Shown one piece after another: positions 36,009 through 44,110 of a stretch of DNA of 64,000 bases (position 1 is the first letter of the stretch; every line of letters starts with the position of its first letter). A program made the position numbers and the translations under genes. The notes under the pieces are model-generated. The model searched no databases and was not told the origin of the DNA. It worked only from the letters and a program-made list of their open reading frames with translations. This DNA comes from JASSUD01 sp031963005 (GTDB lineage: Bacteria; Pseudomonadota; Gammaproteobacteria; Burkholderiales; Burkholderiaceae), in NCBI GenBank assembly GCA_031963005.1, contig JASSUL010000001.1, forward strand, positions 124,001-188,000. Reading direction: 5' to 3'.

Positions 36009-36165
36009 AACAACCTTTCAAGCTCGAAATATCAAGCATCTACTATATAGGGTATGCAACGCTTAATCAAAGATAAGCGTGCCTAGTTTTATAAAATATA
36101 AGCACAATACACACCCAAATAGACATCCAAATACATACCTAGGATGTGTAGACAAGAGCACTTAT

Positions 36166-36534
36166 TTATAAAACTTCCGGAGCAAGCGAAATTATCTTCA
36201 TAAAACGCTCAGTACGCAACTCTCTGGTAACAGGCCCAAATATCCGCGTAGCGATCAGTTCCAATTTATTATTCAGTAAGACAGCTGCATTATTATCAAA
36301 TTTGACTAATGAGCCATCTGGACGACGTACGCCTTTTGCCGTACGCACCACTACTGCGTAATAAATTTCCCCTTTTTTAACACGGCCTCTCGGTACCGCA
36401 TCTTTGACAGTCACTTTAATGATGTCGCCGATATTAGCATAGCGCCGCTTCGCGCCTCCTAGCACTTTGATACATAAAAGTCTTTTAGCGCCTGTATTAT
36501 CGGCAACTCCAAGTTCGCTTTCACTCTGGATCAT
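36166..36534 (-). CDS. rplN: 50S ribosomal protein L14
   Basis: Interface protein of the 50S subunit. 122 residues, MIQSESELGVADNTGAKRLL first, then VLGGAKRRYANIGDIIKVTV and VRRPDGSLVKFDNNAAVLLN. First gene of the spc operon; a 380-base spacer separates it from rpsQ, where a new promoter may lie. Confidence 0.97.
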   Translation of the reverse strand: MIQSESELGVADNTGAKRLLCIKVLGGAKRRYANIGDIIKVTVKDAVPRGRVKKGEIYYAVVVRTAKGVRRPDGSLVKFDNNAAVLLNNKLELIATRIFGPVTRELRTERFMKIISLAPEVL

Positions 36535-36914
36535 GGTCGTTCTAGCTTAATGTGACTGCGCCACCCCATCGTGCAGGGGACGTAGATTCATTTCAATAAA
36601 TGTAAAGGATAAAGGAAAATGCAAAGCTCGCTGCTAGTTAACATCCACTTAGAGATGCTCTTGCTGCTTGTCATGGCTAAAAATAAGTATATTTATTAGC
36701 TAGACAGGATCGAAAAATCTTTTTAAGGACTTCATCAATCGAGCTTTGCATGTATTGACAGGACTGTGCGTTATAACGCGACATCGAGGAGGGACTTGTA
36801 AGCAAATTCAGCAAAAAAGCAGCGTTATTTGATTTTAGTCATCTAGATTATACTCATTATTTTTCATGAGCGTTAGAGCTAGATACTCAAAACAGACCTG
36901 CAATACATTGTCAT
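36535..36914. other. Expanded rpsQ-rplN spacer (380 bp)
   Basis: No gene. ATGCAAAGCTCG (36619-36630) and CGAGCTTTGCAT (36740-36751) are perfect 12-base inverted copies 109 bases apart, enclosing an AT-rich core. It resembles a small palindromic element. Confidence 0.55.
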
Positions 36915-37193
36915 TTATTCGACTGGCACACTCTGCACAACGCGAGAGATAATCCAGTTCTTAGTTTTGGATTTTGGAGGGCATTCCTGAATTTCAACAA
37001 TATCCCCCTCACGGCAGCGATTCACGTCATCATGCGCATGAAACTTTTTCGAACGCCGAATATATTTACCATATTTCGGATGTTTGACACGCCGCTCGAT
37101 CAACACGGAAACTGTTTTATTCCGCTTTGCGCTAACTACCTTTCCAATGAAAGAACGAGTATTCCCGACAGAAATTTCAATGTTATCGTCCAT
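36915..37193 (-). CDS. rpsQ: 30S ribosomal protein S17
   Basis: OB-fold 16S rRNA binder. 92 residues; SFIGKVVSAKRNKTVSVLIE, HPKYGKYIRRSKKFHAHD and GDIVEIQECPPKSKTKNW are conserved. Last gene of the S10 operon, two bases after rpmC. Confidence 0.97.
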   Translation of the reverse strand: MDDNIEISVGNTRSFIGKVVSAKRNKTVSVLIERRVKHPKYGKYIRRSKKFHAHDDVNRCREGDIVEIQECPPKSKTKNWIISRVVQSVPVE

Positions 37194-37195
37194 TT

Positions 37196-37399
37196 TTATT
37201 TTTCAGCCTCAAGAATTCTTTTTTCAGTCATGATAGTACGCACGCGCGCTACAAGTCGACGTGTTTTTTTCAGCACACTGGTATCGCTAATACGCTGAGT
37301 TGACAACTGCATACGCAAACTAAATAACGCCTTCAAGAGGGTCGATAACTCTGCTCGAAGCGCAGGCATATCCATTGCGCGAATCTCGCTAATTTTCAT
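37196..37399 (-). CDS. rpmC: 50S ribosomal protein L29
   Basis: 67-residue helical-hairpin protein at the peptide exit. MKISEIRAMDMPALRAELST starts it; FSLRMQLSTQRISDTSVLKK and a KKTRRLVARVRTIMTEK helix follow. It is packed tightly between rplP (10 bases) and rpsQ (2 bases). Confidence 0.96.
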   Translation of the reverse strand: MKISEIRAMDMPALRAELSTLLKALFSLRMQLSTQRISDTSVLKKTRRLVARVRTIMTEKRILEAEK

Positions 37400-37409
37400 A
37401 ACCTCTCCC

Positions 37410-37826
37410 TTAAGCGCCTAATTGACGCGCAACAAAAGTTACTCTGAGAGGGAGTTTCGCCGCTGCTAAACGAAATGCTTCGCGCGCAAGCTCCGGACTC
37501 ACTCCATCCATCTCATACAACATTTTTCCAGGCTGAATCTCAGCAACATAGTATTCTGGATTTCCTTTACCATTTCCCATCCGCACTTCAGCAGGTTTTT
37601 GAGAAATAGGCTTATCTGGAAAAATACGAATCCAAATACGTCCACCCCGTTTAATATGTCGGGTCATCGCACGTCTAGCTGCTTCAATTTGACGTGCTGT
37701 CAAGCGACCGCGATCAAGGGATTTTAATCCATATTGACCGAATGATACGGCGCTACCACGTGTAGCTATACCGGTATTGCGGCCTTTATGTTCCTTACGG
37801 TATTTTCTGCGTCTTGGCTGCAACAT
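37410..37826 (-). CDS. rplP: 50S ribosomal protein L16
   Basis: Contacts A-site tRNA and 5S rRNA. 138 residues. MLQPRRRKYRKEHKGRNTGI at the start; RGGRIWIRIFPDKPISQKPA and VRMGNGKGNPEYYVAEIQPG in the middle. Five bases after rpsC. Confidence 0.98.
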   Translation of the reverse strand: MLQPRRRKYRKEHKGRNTGIATRGSAVSFGQYGLKSLDRGRLTARQIEAARRAMTRHIKRGGRIWIRIFPDKPISQKPAEVRMGNGKGNPEYYVAEIQPGKMLYEMDGVSPELAREAFRLAAAKLPLRVTFVARQLGA

Positions 37827-37831
37827 GCTGC

Positions 37832-38632
37832 TTACCCTCTCCCACGTTTGTCGGAAGCGCCAGGTTTACCAGACGCTGACCTTCCAGCAGGCCTATCACC
37901 GCCTTCACCGCCTCTATTGCGTCGTCCATCATCAGAACGGGCCTTACGTGGCCGTTTCTCTTCTGACGCATCTGCAAGAGATGCTCCAGATTGTGAAGCG
38001 TTTTCACCTTTGAACACCAATACAGTGATACCAATAGAACCGTATTGAGTTTGCGCAACAGAGTGGCCCCAATCGATATCTTCAGAGAGCGTATGCAGTG
38101 GCATGCGCCCTTCTAAGTACCATTCTCTTCTGGCAATTTCGATACCGTTTAAACGGCCCGAACATTGAATTTTGATACCGCGTGCACCAGCACGAATAGC
38201 GTTTTGCATAGCACGCTTCATGGCGCGACGGAATGCGGCGCGACGTTTTAGCTGCTGAGAAATGGAATCAGAAATAAGCTGTGCATCAACCTCTGGCACA
38301 GGCACTTCTTCGATTTCCAAATGCACAGGAACGCCCATGCGTTTTTGCAATTCTTGCTTCAGTATTTCAATGTCATCGCCTTTTCTGCCGATAACAACGC
38401 CACGACGAGCCGTATGAATCGTAATGCGCACATTTTTTGCCGGCCGCTCAATATCAATGCGACTCACCGATGCTTTCTTTTTCTCGTTTAACTCTTCTTC
38501 GAGATATTGGCGAACCAAAATATCTTTTTTGAGTAAATCCGCAAAAACAGCATCTTTAGCCGCAAACCATCTGGATCGATATGCGCGTTTGACACTTAAA
38601 CGGAAGCCGGTCGGGTGAATTTTTTGACCCAT
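37832..38632 (-). CDS. rpsC: 30S ribosomal protein S3
   Basis: mRNA-entry-channel protein. Start placed at ATG 38632 (MGQKIHPTGFRLSVKR); an in-frame ATG at 38674 lies inside rplV. 266 residues. The KH domain contains GVVIGRKGDDIEILKQELQK (about 60-80). The C-terminal half contains GRLNGIEIARREWYLEGRMP. The last 50 residues are a disordered, Gly/Arg/Ser-rich tail, as in Burkholderia S3. Confidence 0.96.
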   Translation of the reverse strand: MGQKIHPTGFRLSVKRAYRSRWFAAKDAVFADLLKKDILVRQYLEEELNEKKKASVSRIDIERPAKNVRITIHTARRGVVIGRKGDDIEILKQELQKRMGVPVHLEIEEVPVPEVDAQLISDSISQQLKRRAAFRRAMKRAMQNAIRAGARGIKIQCSGRLNGIEIARREWYLEGRMPLHTLSEDIDWGHSVAQTQYGSIGITVLVFKGENASQSGASLADASEEKRPRKARSDDGRRNRGGEGGDRPAGRSASGKPGASDKRGRG

Positions 38633-38643
38633 CTTATGATCCC

Positions 38644-38973
38644 TTAATCTCCAACCACAACGGTAATGTGGCAAGATTGCTTCTCAATCTGGTTACCACG
38701 ACCTTTTGCGCGCGCTAAAAAGCGCTTGAAAGAAGCTGCTTTATCTACGTAAATAGTTTTGACTTTCAGCTCGTCAATATCTGCGCCCTCATTATGCTCA
38801 GCATTTGCGACAGCGGATTCAACCACTTTTTTAATCATCACAGCAGCTTTCTTTGAGGAGAAAGTCAATATATTCAGCGCATTATAAATCTTTAGGCCAC
38901 GAACTTGATCCACAACAAGACGCGCTTTTTGTGCGGAAACACGTGCATTACGATGAATTGCTTTAGCTTCCAT
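38644..38973 (-). CDS. rplV: 50S ribosomal protein L22
   Basis: Lines the peptide exit tunnel. 109 residues; RNARVSAQKARLVVDQVRGL near the start, and the tunnel-loop region RFLARAKGRGNQIEKQSCHI near the end. No deletion in the macrolide-resistance loop is evident. Two bases after rpsS. Confidence 0.97.
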   Translation of the reverse strand: MEAKAIHRNARVSAQKARLVVDQVRGLKIYNALNILTFSSKKAAVMIKKVVESAVANAEHNEGADIDELKVKTIYVDKAASFKRFLARAKGRGNQIEKQSCHITVVVGD

Positions 38974-38975
38974 CC

Positions 38976-39248
38976 TTATTTCCTCGCCTTTTTATCAGCA
39001 GCATGCCCTTTAAAAGTACGAGTCAATGCAAATTCACCTAATTTATGCCCGACCATATCAGCCAATATGAAAATCGGCACATGTTCACGGCCATTATGTA
39101 CAGCGATCGTGCAGTTAATAAAATCTGGCAAGATCGTTGAAGACCTGCACCATGTCTTAATGATTTTACGACCGGTTTTTGATGCAGCCTGCACTTTTTT
39201 TAACAGACCAGCATTACAAAATGGGCCCTTTTTAAGGGAGCGTGCCAT
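38976..39248 (-). CDS. rpsS: 30S ribosomal protein S19
   Basis: Head protein near the A site. 90 residues; MARSLKKGPFCNAGLLKKVQ first, then KTWCRSSTILPDFINCTIAV and DMVGHKLGEFALTRTFKGHA. Eleven bases after rplB. Confidence 0.97.
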   Translation of the reverse strand: MARSLKKGPFCNAGLLKKVQAASKTGRKIIKTWCRSSTILPDFINCTIAVHNGREHVPIFILADMVGHKLGEFALTRTFKGHAADKKARK

Positions 39249-39259
39249 CCGTCTTCTCC

Positions 39260-40087
39260 TTAACGCTTATTGCGGGGTTGCACAATCATAGTAGCAGTAC
39301 GCTTATTGCGACGGGTTCTATACCCTTTCGTGAGCGTACCCCATGGACTTACTGGATGCCGACCAGCAGCGGTTTTACCTTCACCACCACCATGCGGGTG
39401 ATCAACTGGGTTCATTGCTACCCCTCGTACTGTGGGGCGAATGCCGAGCCAACGTTTAGCACCGGCTTTCCCAAGTTGACGCAAAGAATTTTCTTCATTG
39501 CCCACGATACCAATCGTAGCTCTGCATCGTACATGTACACGGCGAATTTCACCAGAACGCAAGCGAACCTGTGCATCGCTTCCCTCTCTGGCGAGCAACA
39601 TTGCTGATGCACCAGCTGAACGGGCAATCTGCGCACCTTTACCAGGGAGCATTTCGATGCAATGAATCGTGGTACCGACAGGAATATTAGAAATAGGTAA
39701 TGTATTACCTACTTTCACCGGTGCTTCTGCACCAGAAATAATTTCCTGACCTACGACCAAACCCTTAGGAGCAATAATGTAACTACGCTCACCATCTGCA
39801 TAACAGAGCAAAGCAATGTATGCACTGCGGTTTGGATCGTACTCGAGGCGTTCCACTTTAGCAGGAATACCATCTTTGGTACGACGAAAATCAATAATCC
39901 GATAGTGTTGTTTATGTCCACCACCCTGATGCCTGACCGTAATACAACCACGGTTATTTCGGCCTGCCTTTTTACTTTGCGCTTCCAGCAAAGCCTTATG
40001 AGGTTTGCCTTTATGCAATGCTTTATTGACTACCTTAACCAGGCCACGTCGCCCTGGAGAAGTAGGTTTAACTTTTACAAGCGCCAT
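39260..40087 (-). CDS. rplB: 50S ribosomal protein L2
   Basis: One of the most conserved ribosomal proteins, needed for subunit joining and near the peptidyl-transferase centre. 275 residues; GRNNRGCITVRHQGGGHKQH near 45, and the C-terminal signature GVAMNPVDHPHGGGEGKTAA with the key histidine (VDHPHGGGEG). Three bases after rplW. Confidence 0.98.
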   Translation of the reverse strand: MALVKVKPTSPGRRGLVKVVNKALHKGKPHKALLEAQSKKAGRNNRGCITVRHQGGGHKQHYRIIDFRRTKDGIPAKVERLEYDPNRSAYIALLCYADGERSYIIAPKGLVVGQEIISGAEAPVKVGNTLPISNIPVGTTIHCIEMLPGKGAQIARSAGASAMLLAREGSDAQVRLRSGEIRRVHVRCRATIGIVGNEENSLRQLGKAGAKRWLGIRPTVRGVAMNPVDHPHGGGEGKTAAGRHPVSPWGTLTKGYRTRRNKRTATMIVQPRNKR

Positions 40088-40090
40088 GGT

Positions 40091-40405
40091 TTACACAACC
40101 TCCGCGTCAAAATTAATATCTTGACCCGGCTTTAAGCAAACATATGCTTTGCGGGTCGACTTACAACGCCCAGAAATCTGGCGATGACGCTTGACTTTCC
40201 CTTTACGGTTCAAAACCTGTACGGATTGCACTTCTACTTTGAAGATCAACTCGACAGCGGCCGTAATCTCTTCTTTGCTTGCTCCAGGCAAAACATCAAA
40301 AACAATTTGATTATTTTTGTCTGCTACGCGAGTCGCCTTTTCAGAAATGACAGGAGAGCGCAATAAAGTCAGCAAGCGATGATCTTTTTGTGTATCACCT
40401 GTCAC
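40091..40405 (-). CDS. rplW: 50S ribosomal protein L23
   Basis: Exit-tunnel protein that docks trigger factor and SRP. 104 residues; LLRSPVISEKATRVADKNNQ near the start, AAVELIFKVEVQSVQVLNRK in the middle. Overlaps rplD by four bases. Confidence 0.96.
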   Translation of the reverse strand: MTGDTQKDHRLLTLLRSPVISEKATRVADKNNQIVFDVLPGASKEEITAAVELIFKVEVQSVQVLNRKGKVKRHRQISGRCKSTRKAYVCLKPGQDINFDAEVV

Positions 40406-41022
40406 GATAAAAGCCCCTCAATTTGAGTAACAGCTGCTTTGGTAAGCAAAACTTTTTTAAAGAAAATTAACGATGCAGGATCTGCATAACGGGGCTCAAC
40501 AACAGCTACATTGTGCAAATTCCGCACAGCCAAATATAAATTCTCGTCAATCGCATCTGTCACGATTAAAACCGAATCAAAGTTTAATGTCTTCAGTTTT
40601 TGAGCAAATGCTTTTGTTTTTGGCTGATCAGCAGAAAATGTTTCAAAAACAGACAGGCGATTCTCACGGACCAACTGTGAGTAAATCGAACACATGCCGG
40701 CACGAAACATTTTTTTATTAATTTTTTGCGAGAAATTCTCAAAAGGAGAATTTGGGAATATGCGTCCACCTCCACGCCATAATGGGCTGGAAGTCATCCC
40801 TGCACGCGCACGACCTGTTCCTTTTTGCTTCCACGGCTTTTTCGTAGAATGCTTTACTTGAGAGCGGTCTTTTTGTGCACGATTACCACTGCGCGCATTA
40901 GCCTGATAAGCGACGACGATTTGATGAATTAAAGCCTCGTTATAATCTCTGGCAAATACTTCATCGGAAACTTGCATCGAATCGCCAGCAATTCCCTCTT
41001 CACTCAATAGTTTAAATTCCAT
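40402..41022 (-). CDS. rplD: 50S ribosomal protein L4
   Basis: Tunnel-wall protein and, in Escherichia coli, repressor of the S10 operon. 206 residues. The extended-loop region KPWKQKGTGRARAGMTSSPL, then WRGGGRIFPNSPFENFSQKI is conserved. The C-terminal part VLLTKAAVTQIEGLLS is typical. Overlaps rplC by one base. Confidence 0.97.
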   Translation of the reverse strand: MEFKLLSEEGIAGDSMQVSDEVFARDYNEALIHQIVVAYQANARSGNRAQKDRSQVKHSTKKPWKQKGTGRARAGMTSSPLWRGGGRIFPNSPFENFSQKINKKMFRAGMCSIYSQLVRENRLSVFETFSADQPKTKAFAQKLKTLNFDSVLIVTDAIDENLYLAVRNLHNVAVVEPRYADPASLIFFKKVLLTKAAVTQIEGLLS

Positions 41023-41732
41023 TATTGAGCTCCTTTCGCTGTAGATACTTTATAGGTCGGCTCAACAAAGATAATTTGATTGGGCGCGCCAGGCACAGCA
41101 CCTTTAACAAACAACAAACCTCTGTCTGTGTCAATTTTCATAATTTCAAGACCATCTACGGTAACTTTTTCAGCCCCCATATGACCACTCATGCGCTTCC
41201 CTGGAAACACACGACCGGGATCTTGGCATTGACCGATAGAACCAGGCACATTATGTGAACGCGAGTTACCGTGCGTTGCTCTTCCTGAATTAAAATTATG
41301 GCGTTTGATCGTACCAGCAAAGCCCTTCCCTTTGGAAATTCCTTGCACAGAAACAAGCTGCCCCACATGGAAGACCGAATTGATATCAATCACTTGACCA
41401 GCGGATAAGGCAGAGGCTTGTGCTGCATCTAAACGGAACTCTTTCAGTACTACAGCAGGCTCTATCGCTGCTTTCGCAAAATGTCCTGCTTGGGCACGAT
41501 TTACTCTAGAACGGCGCGCGGCACCAAAAGCCAACTGCGCTGCGCAATAGCCATCAGTTTTCTCTATTTTGATTTGAGAAACCCGATTATCTGCCACGGA
41601 TAGCACAGTAACTGGAACTGCTCTCCCGTCCTGCATAAAAATGCGGGTCATCCCGATTTTTTGGCCTGCCAATCCAAGACCCTTTTTTTTACGATTGGCT
41701 TTGCTTTCGCAATTAACGAACTCAAGGCTCAT
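41022..41732 (-). CDS. rplC: 50S ribosomal protein L3, with N-terminal extension
   Basis: Early-assembly large-subunit protein. The usual first residues (MSLGLVGRKVGMTRIF in relatives) correspond here to LGLAGQKIGMTRIFMQDG, preceded by about 20 extra basic residues (MSLEFVNCESKANRKKKG). Start at ATG 41732 is six bases after GGGG; an ATG at 41786 is in frame but has less support. 236 residues. FAGTIKRHNFNSGRATHGNS and the methylated-Gln region NVPGSIGQCQDPGRVFPGKR are intact. Separated from rpsJ by 526 bases. Confidence 0.94.
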   Translation of the reverse strand: MSLEFVNCESKANRKKKGLGLAGQKIGMTRIFMQDGRAVPVTVLSVADNRVSQIKIEKTDGYCAAQLAFGAARRSRVNRAQAGHFAKAAIEPAVVLKEFRLDAAQASALSAGQVIDINSVFHVGQLVSVQGISKGKGFAGTIKRHNFNSGRATHGNSRSHNVPGSIGQCQDPGRVFPGKRMSGHMGAEKVTVDGLEIMKIDTDRGLLFVKGAVPGAPNQIIFVEPTYKVSTAKGAQ

Positions 41733-42258
41733 TCTCTTCCCCATCTCCTGCTTTTCAGGAGGCCACTTTAAATTGGTATAAGGCATTCAAGACATGTCTT
41801 AGCGCCGCATCCCGAATGTCATTTTTCATAGCAATGCGCTTGCAGCAGATATGGACATATCATTTCATTCCACAAAATCAGGGCCTGCAATCGCAGTAAG
41901 CTCGCAAAATGGTGCCTACAAGCTTACCGTGAACTGCAAAGCCCTGATTCCACAAAATTTTACTAAACAGAAGCGCTTAGCGCTCCCTTCGTATCCAGAT
42001 ACTACTGACATAAAGTCAAAGGTCGCGAATTATAACGACACTTCTTGCTTCTCGCAAGAAAATCTTTAATCTATATAGGAATATAGGATGCCGTTCATTG
42101 AGGCAGGACAATTTACCCACCTACAAAGTATTTCAGGGCAGTACTTATACTTGGCCTATATTTGACCTGTATTTGACTTGTACTTGGCTTTGGCACATAT
42201 CTCTATTCGATGAATGTGCCTACCACGCATACTTTAAATACCACAAAAATTGCCTACA
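41733..42258. other. Expanded rpsJ-rplC spacer (526 bp) with long inverted repeat
   Basis: No gene. AATCAGGGC (41876-41884) pairs with GCCCTGATT (41941-41949), and GTAAGCT (41896-41902) pairs with AGCTTAC (41921-41927), forming a long stem. ATTCCACAAAAT flanks it as a direct repeat on both sides (about 41867 and 41947). In other bacteria rpsJ and rplC are nearly adjacent. Confidence 0.6.
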
Positions 42259-42570
42259 TTATTGCAATTTAATCTCAACATCAACACCAGAAGGTAGAGC
42301 GAGTTTCATCAAGGCATCCACTGTTTTATCTGTGGGATCTACAATAGTCATTGCACGCTGATGAGTACAGATTTGAAGCTGATCACGTGATGCACTATTG
42401 ACATGCGGAGAACGCAAAACAGCATAAAGCTGCCTACGAGTGGGAAGCGGTATAGGGCCACGTACAATCGCACCCGTTCGCTTCGCAGTTTCAACAATCT
42501 CTTTGGCAGATTTATCGACCAAGCGATGGTCAAACGCCTTTAAGCGAATACGGATTCTCCGCTTTTGCAT
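42259..42570 (-). CDS. rpsJ: 30S ribosomal protein S10 (NusE)
   Basis: Ribosomal head protein that also joins NusB/NusG in antitermination. 103 residues; MQKRRIRIRLKAFDHRLVDK first, then GAIVRGPIPLPTRRQLYAVL and RSPHVNSASRDQLQICTHQR. First gene of the S10 operon, 185 bases after tuf1. Confidence 0.98.
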   Translation of the reverse strand: MQKRRIRIRLKAFDHRLVDKSAKEIVETAKRTGAIVRGPIPLPTRRQLYAVLRSPHVNSASRDQLQICTHQRAMTIVDPTDKTVDALMKLALPSGVDVEIKLQ

Positions 42571-42704
42571 GTTTTTTCCTTGAATTGTTTAAAAGAGCAA
42601 ATAATTTATAGTTTCAAATACAATTTCCAATACTGCACCACAAGGCATTTTCATATGCTCTATGGATAAATATAGGCATAAGCATCTAAAACAGCCTACA
42701 CGTT

Positions 42705-42738
42705 AGGCGTATGCACTTCAAACAGCATGCATACGCCT
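42705..42738. repeat. Hairpin between tuf1 and rpsJ
   Basis: AGGCGTATGCA and TGCATACGCCT are perfect 11-base inverted copies around a 12-base loop, just after the tuf1 stop. It may end the tuf transcript or form part of the S10 leader; there is no downstream T-run on the minus strand. Confidence 0.6.
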
Positions 42739-42755
42739 TATTTCATCAGTGCGTA

Positions 42756-43946
42756 TTACTTAATAACTTTAGCGACGACACCAGTACCGACTGTACGACC
42801 GCCTTCACGGATCGAGAAACGTAGTCCCTGCTCCATCGCGATCGGGGCAATCAATGTCATCTTGACCGGCACATCATCCCCAGGCATGACCATCTCTTTG
42901 TCTGCGGGCAATTCAATCGATCCCGTTACGTCCGTCGTGCGGAAATAAAACTGTGGGCGATAATTGCTAAAGAATGGCGTATGACGGCCCCCTTCTTCTT
43001 TACTCAATATATACACCTGCGACTCAAATTCCGTATGCGGTTTGATCGAACCTGGCTTTGCCAATACCTGACCACGCTGTACATCTTCGCGCTTTACTCC
43101 GCGCAACAGAATCCCTACGTTGTCTCCGGCTTCTCCGCGATCCAAATCTTTACGGAACATCTCTACGCCCGTGCAGATCGTCTTGACCGTGTCTTTCAAA
43201 CCAACAATCTCGATCTCATCGCCAATCTTCACGATGCCGCGTTCTATACGACCCGTAACGACCGTTCCACGACCAGATATCGAAAACACATCTTCGATTG
43301 GCATCAAGAACGCGCCATCGATCGCACGCTCTGGCGTCGGAATATAAGTATCCAACGCATCAGCCAATTGCATGATCGCTTGCTCGCCTAGCGGGCCTGT
43401 ATCGCCTTCGAGGGCCAGTTTCGCCGACCCTTTGATCAACGGAACATCATCGCCTGGGAAATCGTATTTGGACAGTAGCTCACGCACTTCCATTTCGACC
43501 AGTTCGAGCAACTCTTCATCGTCCACCATATCGCATTTATTCAAAAATACGATGATGTACGGTACACCTACTTGGCGCGCTAGCAAAATATGCTCACGTG
43601 TCTGCGGCATCGGACCATCTGCTGCGGAACAAACCAAAACTGCTCCGTCCATCTGCGCCGCACCCGTAATCATGTTTTTCACATAATCCGCGTGGCCTGG
43701 GCAGTCTACGTGCGCATAGTGACGCGCTGCCGTTTCATACTCTACGTGCGCCGTGTTAATCGTAATTCCACGCGCCTTCTCTTCTGGAGCCGCATCAATT
43801 TGGTCGTACGCTTTCGCTTCCCCACCAAATTTCTTCGACAATACCGTCGCGATCGCTGCCGTTAACGTCGTCTTTCCGTGATCTACGTGCCCAATCGTGC
43901 CCACATTCACATGTGGCTTCGCCCGCACAAATTTCTCTTTTGCCAT
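42756..43946 (-). CDS. tuf: Elongation factor Tu, copy 1
   Basis: Delivers aminoacyl-tRNA to the ribosome. 396 residues. G1 GHVDHGKT (19-26), G2 region RGITINTAHVEYE, G3 DCPGH (81-85) and G4 NKCD (136-139). The protein is identical to copy 2 at 62647-63837, and the DNA copies match across the whole coding region and diverge immediately outside it. Lies between fusA and rpsJ, as in the str operon. Confidence 0.99.
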   Translation of the reverse strand: MAKEKFVRAKPHVNVGTIGHVDHGKTTLTAAIATVLSKKFGGEAKAYDQIDAAPEEKARGITINTAHVEYETAARHYAHVDCPGHADYVKNMITGAAQMDGAVLVCSAADGPMPQTREHILLARQVGVPYIIVFLNKCDMVDDEELLELVEMEVRELLSKYDFPGDDVPLIKGSAKLALEGDTGPLGEQAIMQLADALDTYIPTPERAIDGAFLMPIEDVFSISGRGTVVTGRIERGIVKIGDEIEIVGLKDTVKTICTGVEMFRKDLDRGEAGDNVGILLRGVKREDVQRGQVLAKPGSIKPHTEFESQVYILSKEEGGRHTPFFSNYRPQFYFRTTDVTGSIELPADKEMVMPGDDVPVKMTLIAPIAMEQGLRFSIREGGRTVGTGVVAKVIK

Positions 43947-44065
43947 GTTCTTCTTTACGTGTAATAAATGCGAAGTGATTCAAAATAGTGAATAACTTCT
44001 AAAGGATAAAAAATGAGGATACACTGAATAAATGTCTAGCCGACAAAATTATCGTAATACTGCTT

Positions 44066-44100
44066 CGCGGTTTTATATAGATCTTTTATATAAAACCGCG
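44066..44100. repeat. Perfect hairpin between fusA and tuf1
   Basis: CGCGGTTTTATATA and TATATAAAACCGCG are inverted copies around a short GATCTT centre, ten bases past the fusA stop. Neither side has a T-run. It may be a processing or stabilising stem. Confidence 0.75.
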
Positions 44101-44110
44101 ACTCATATTA

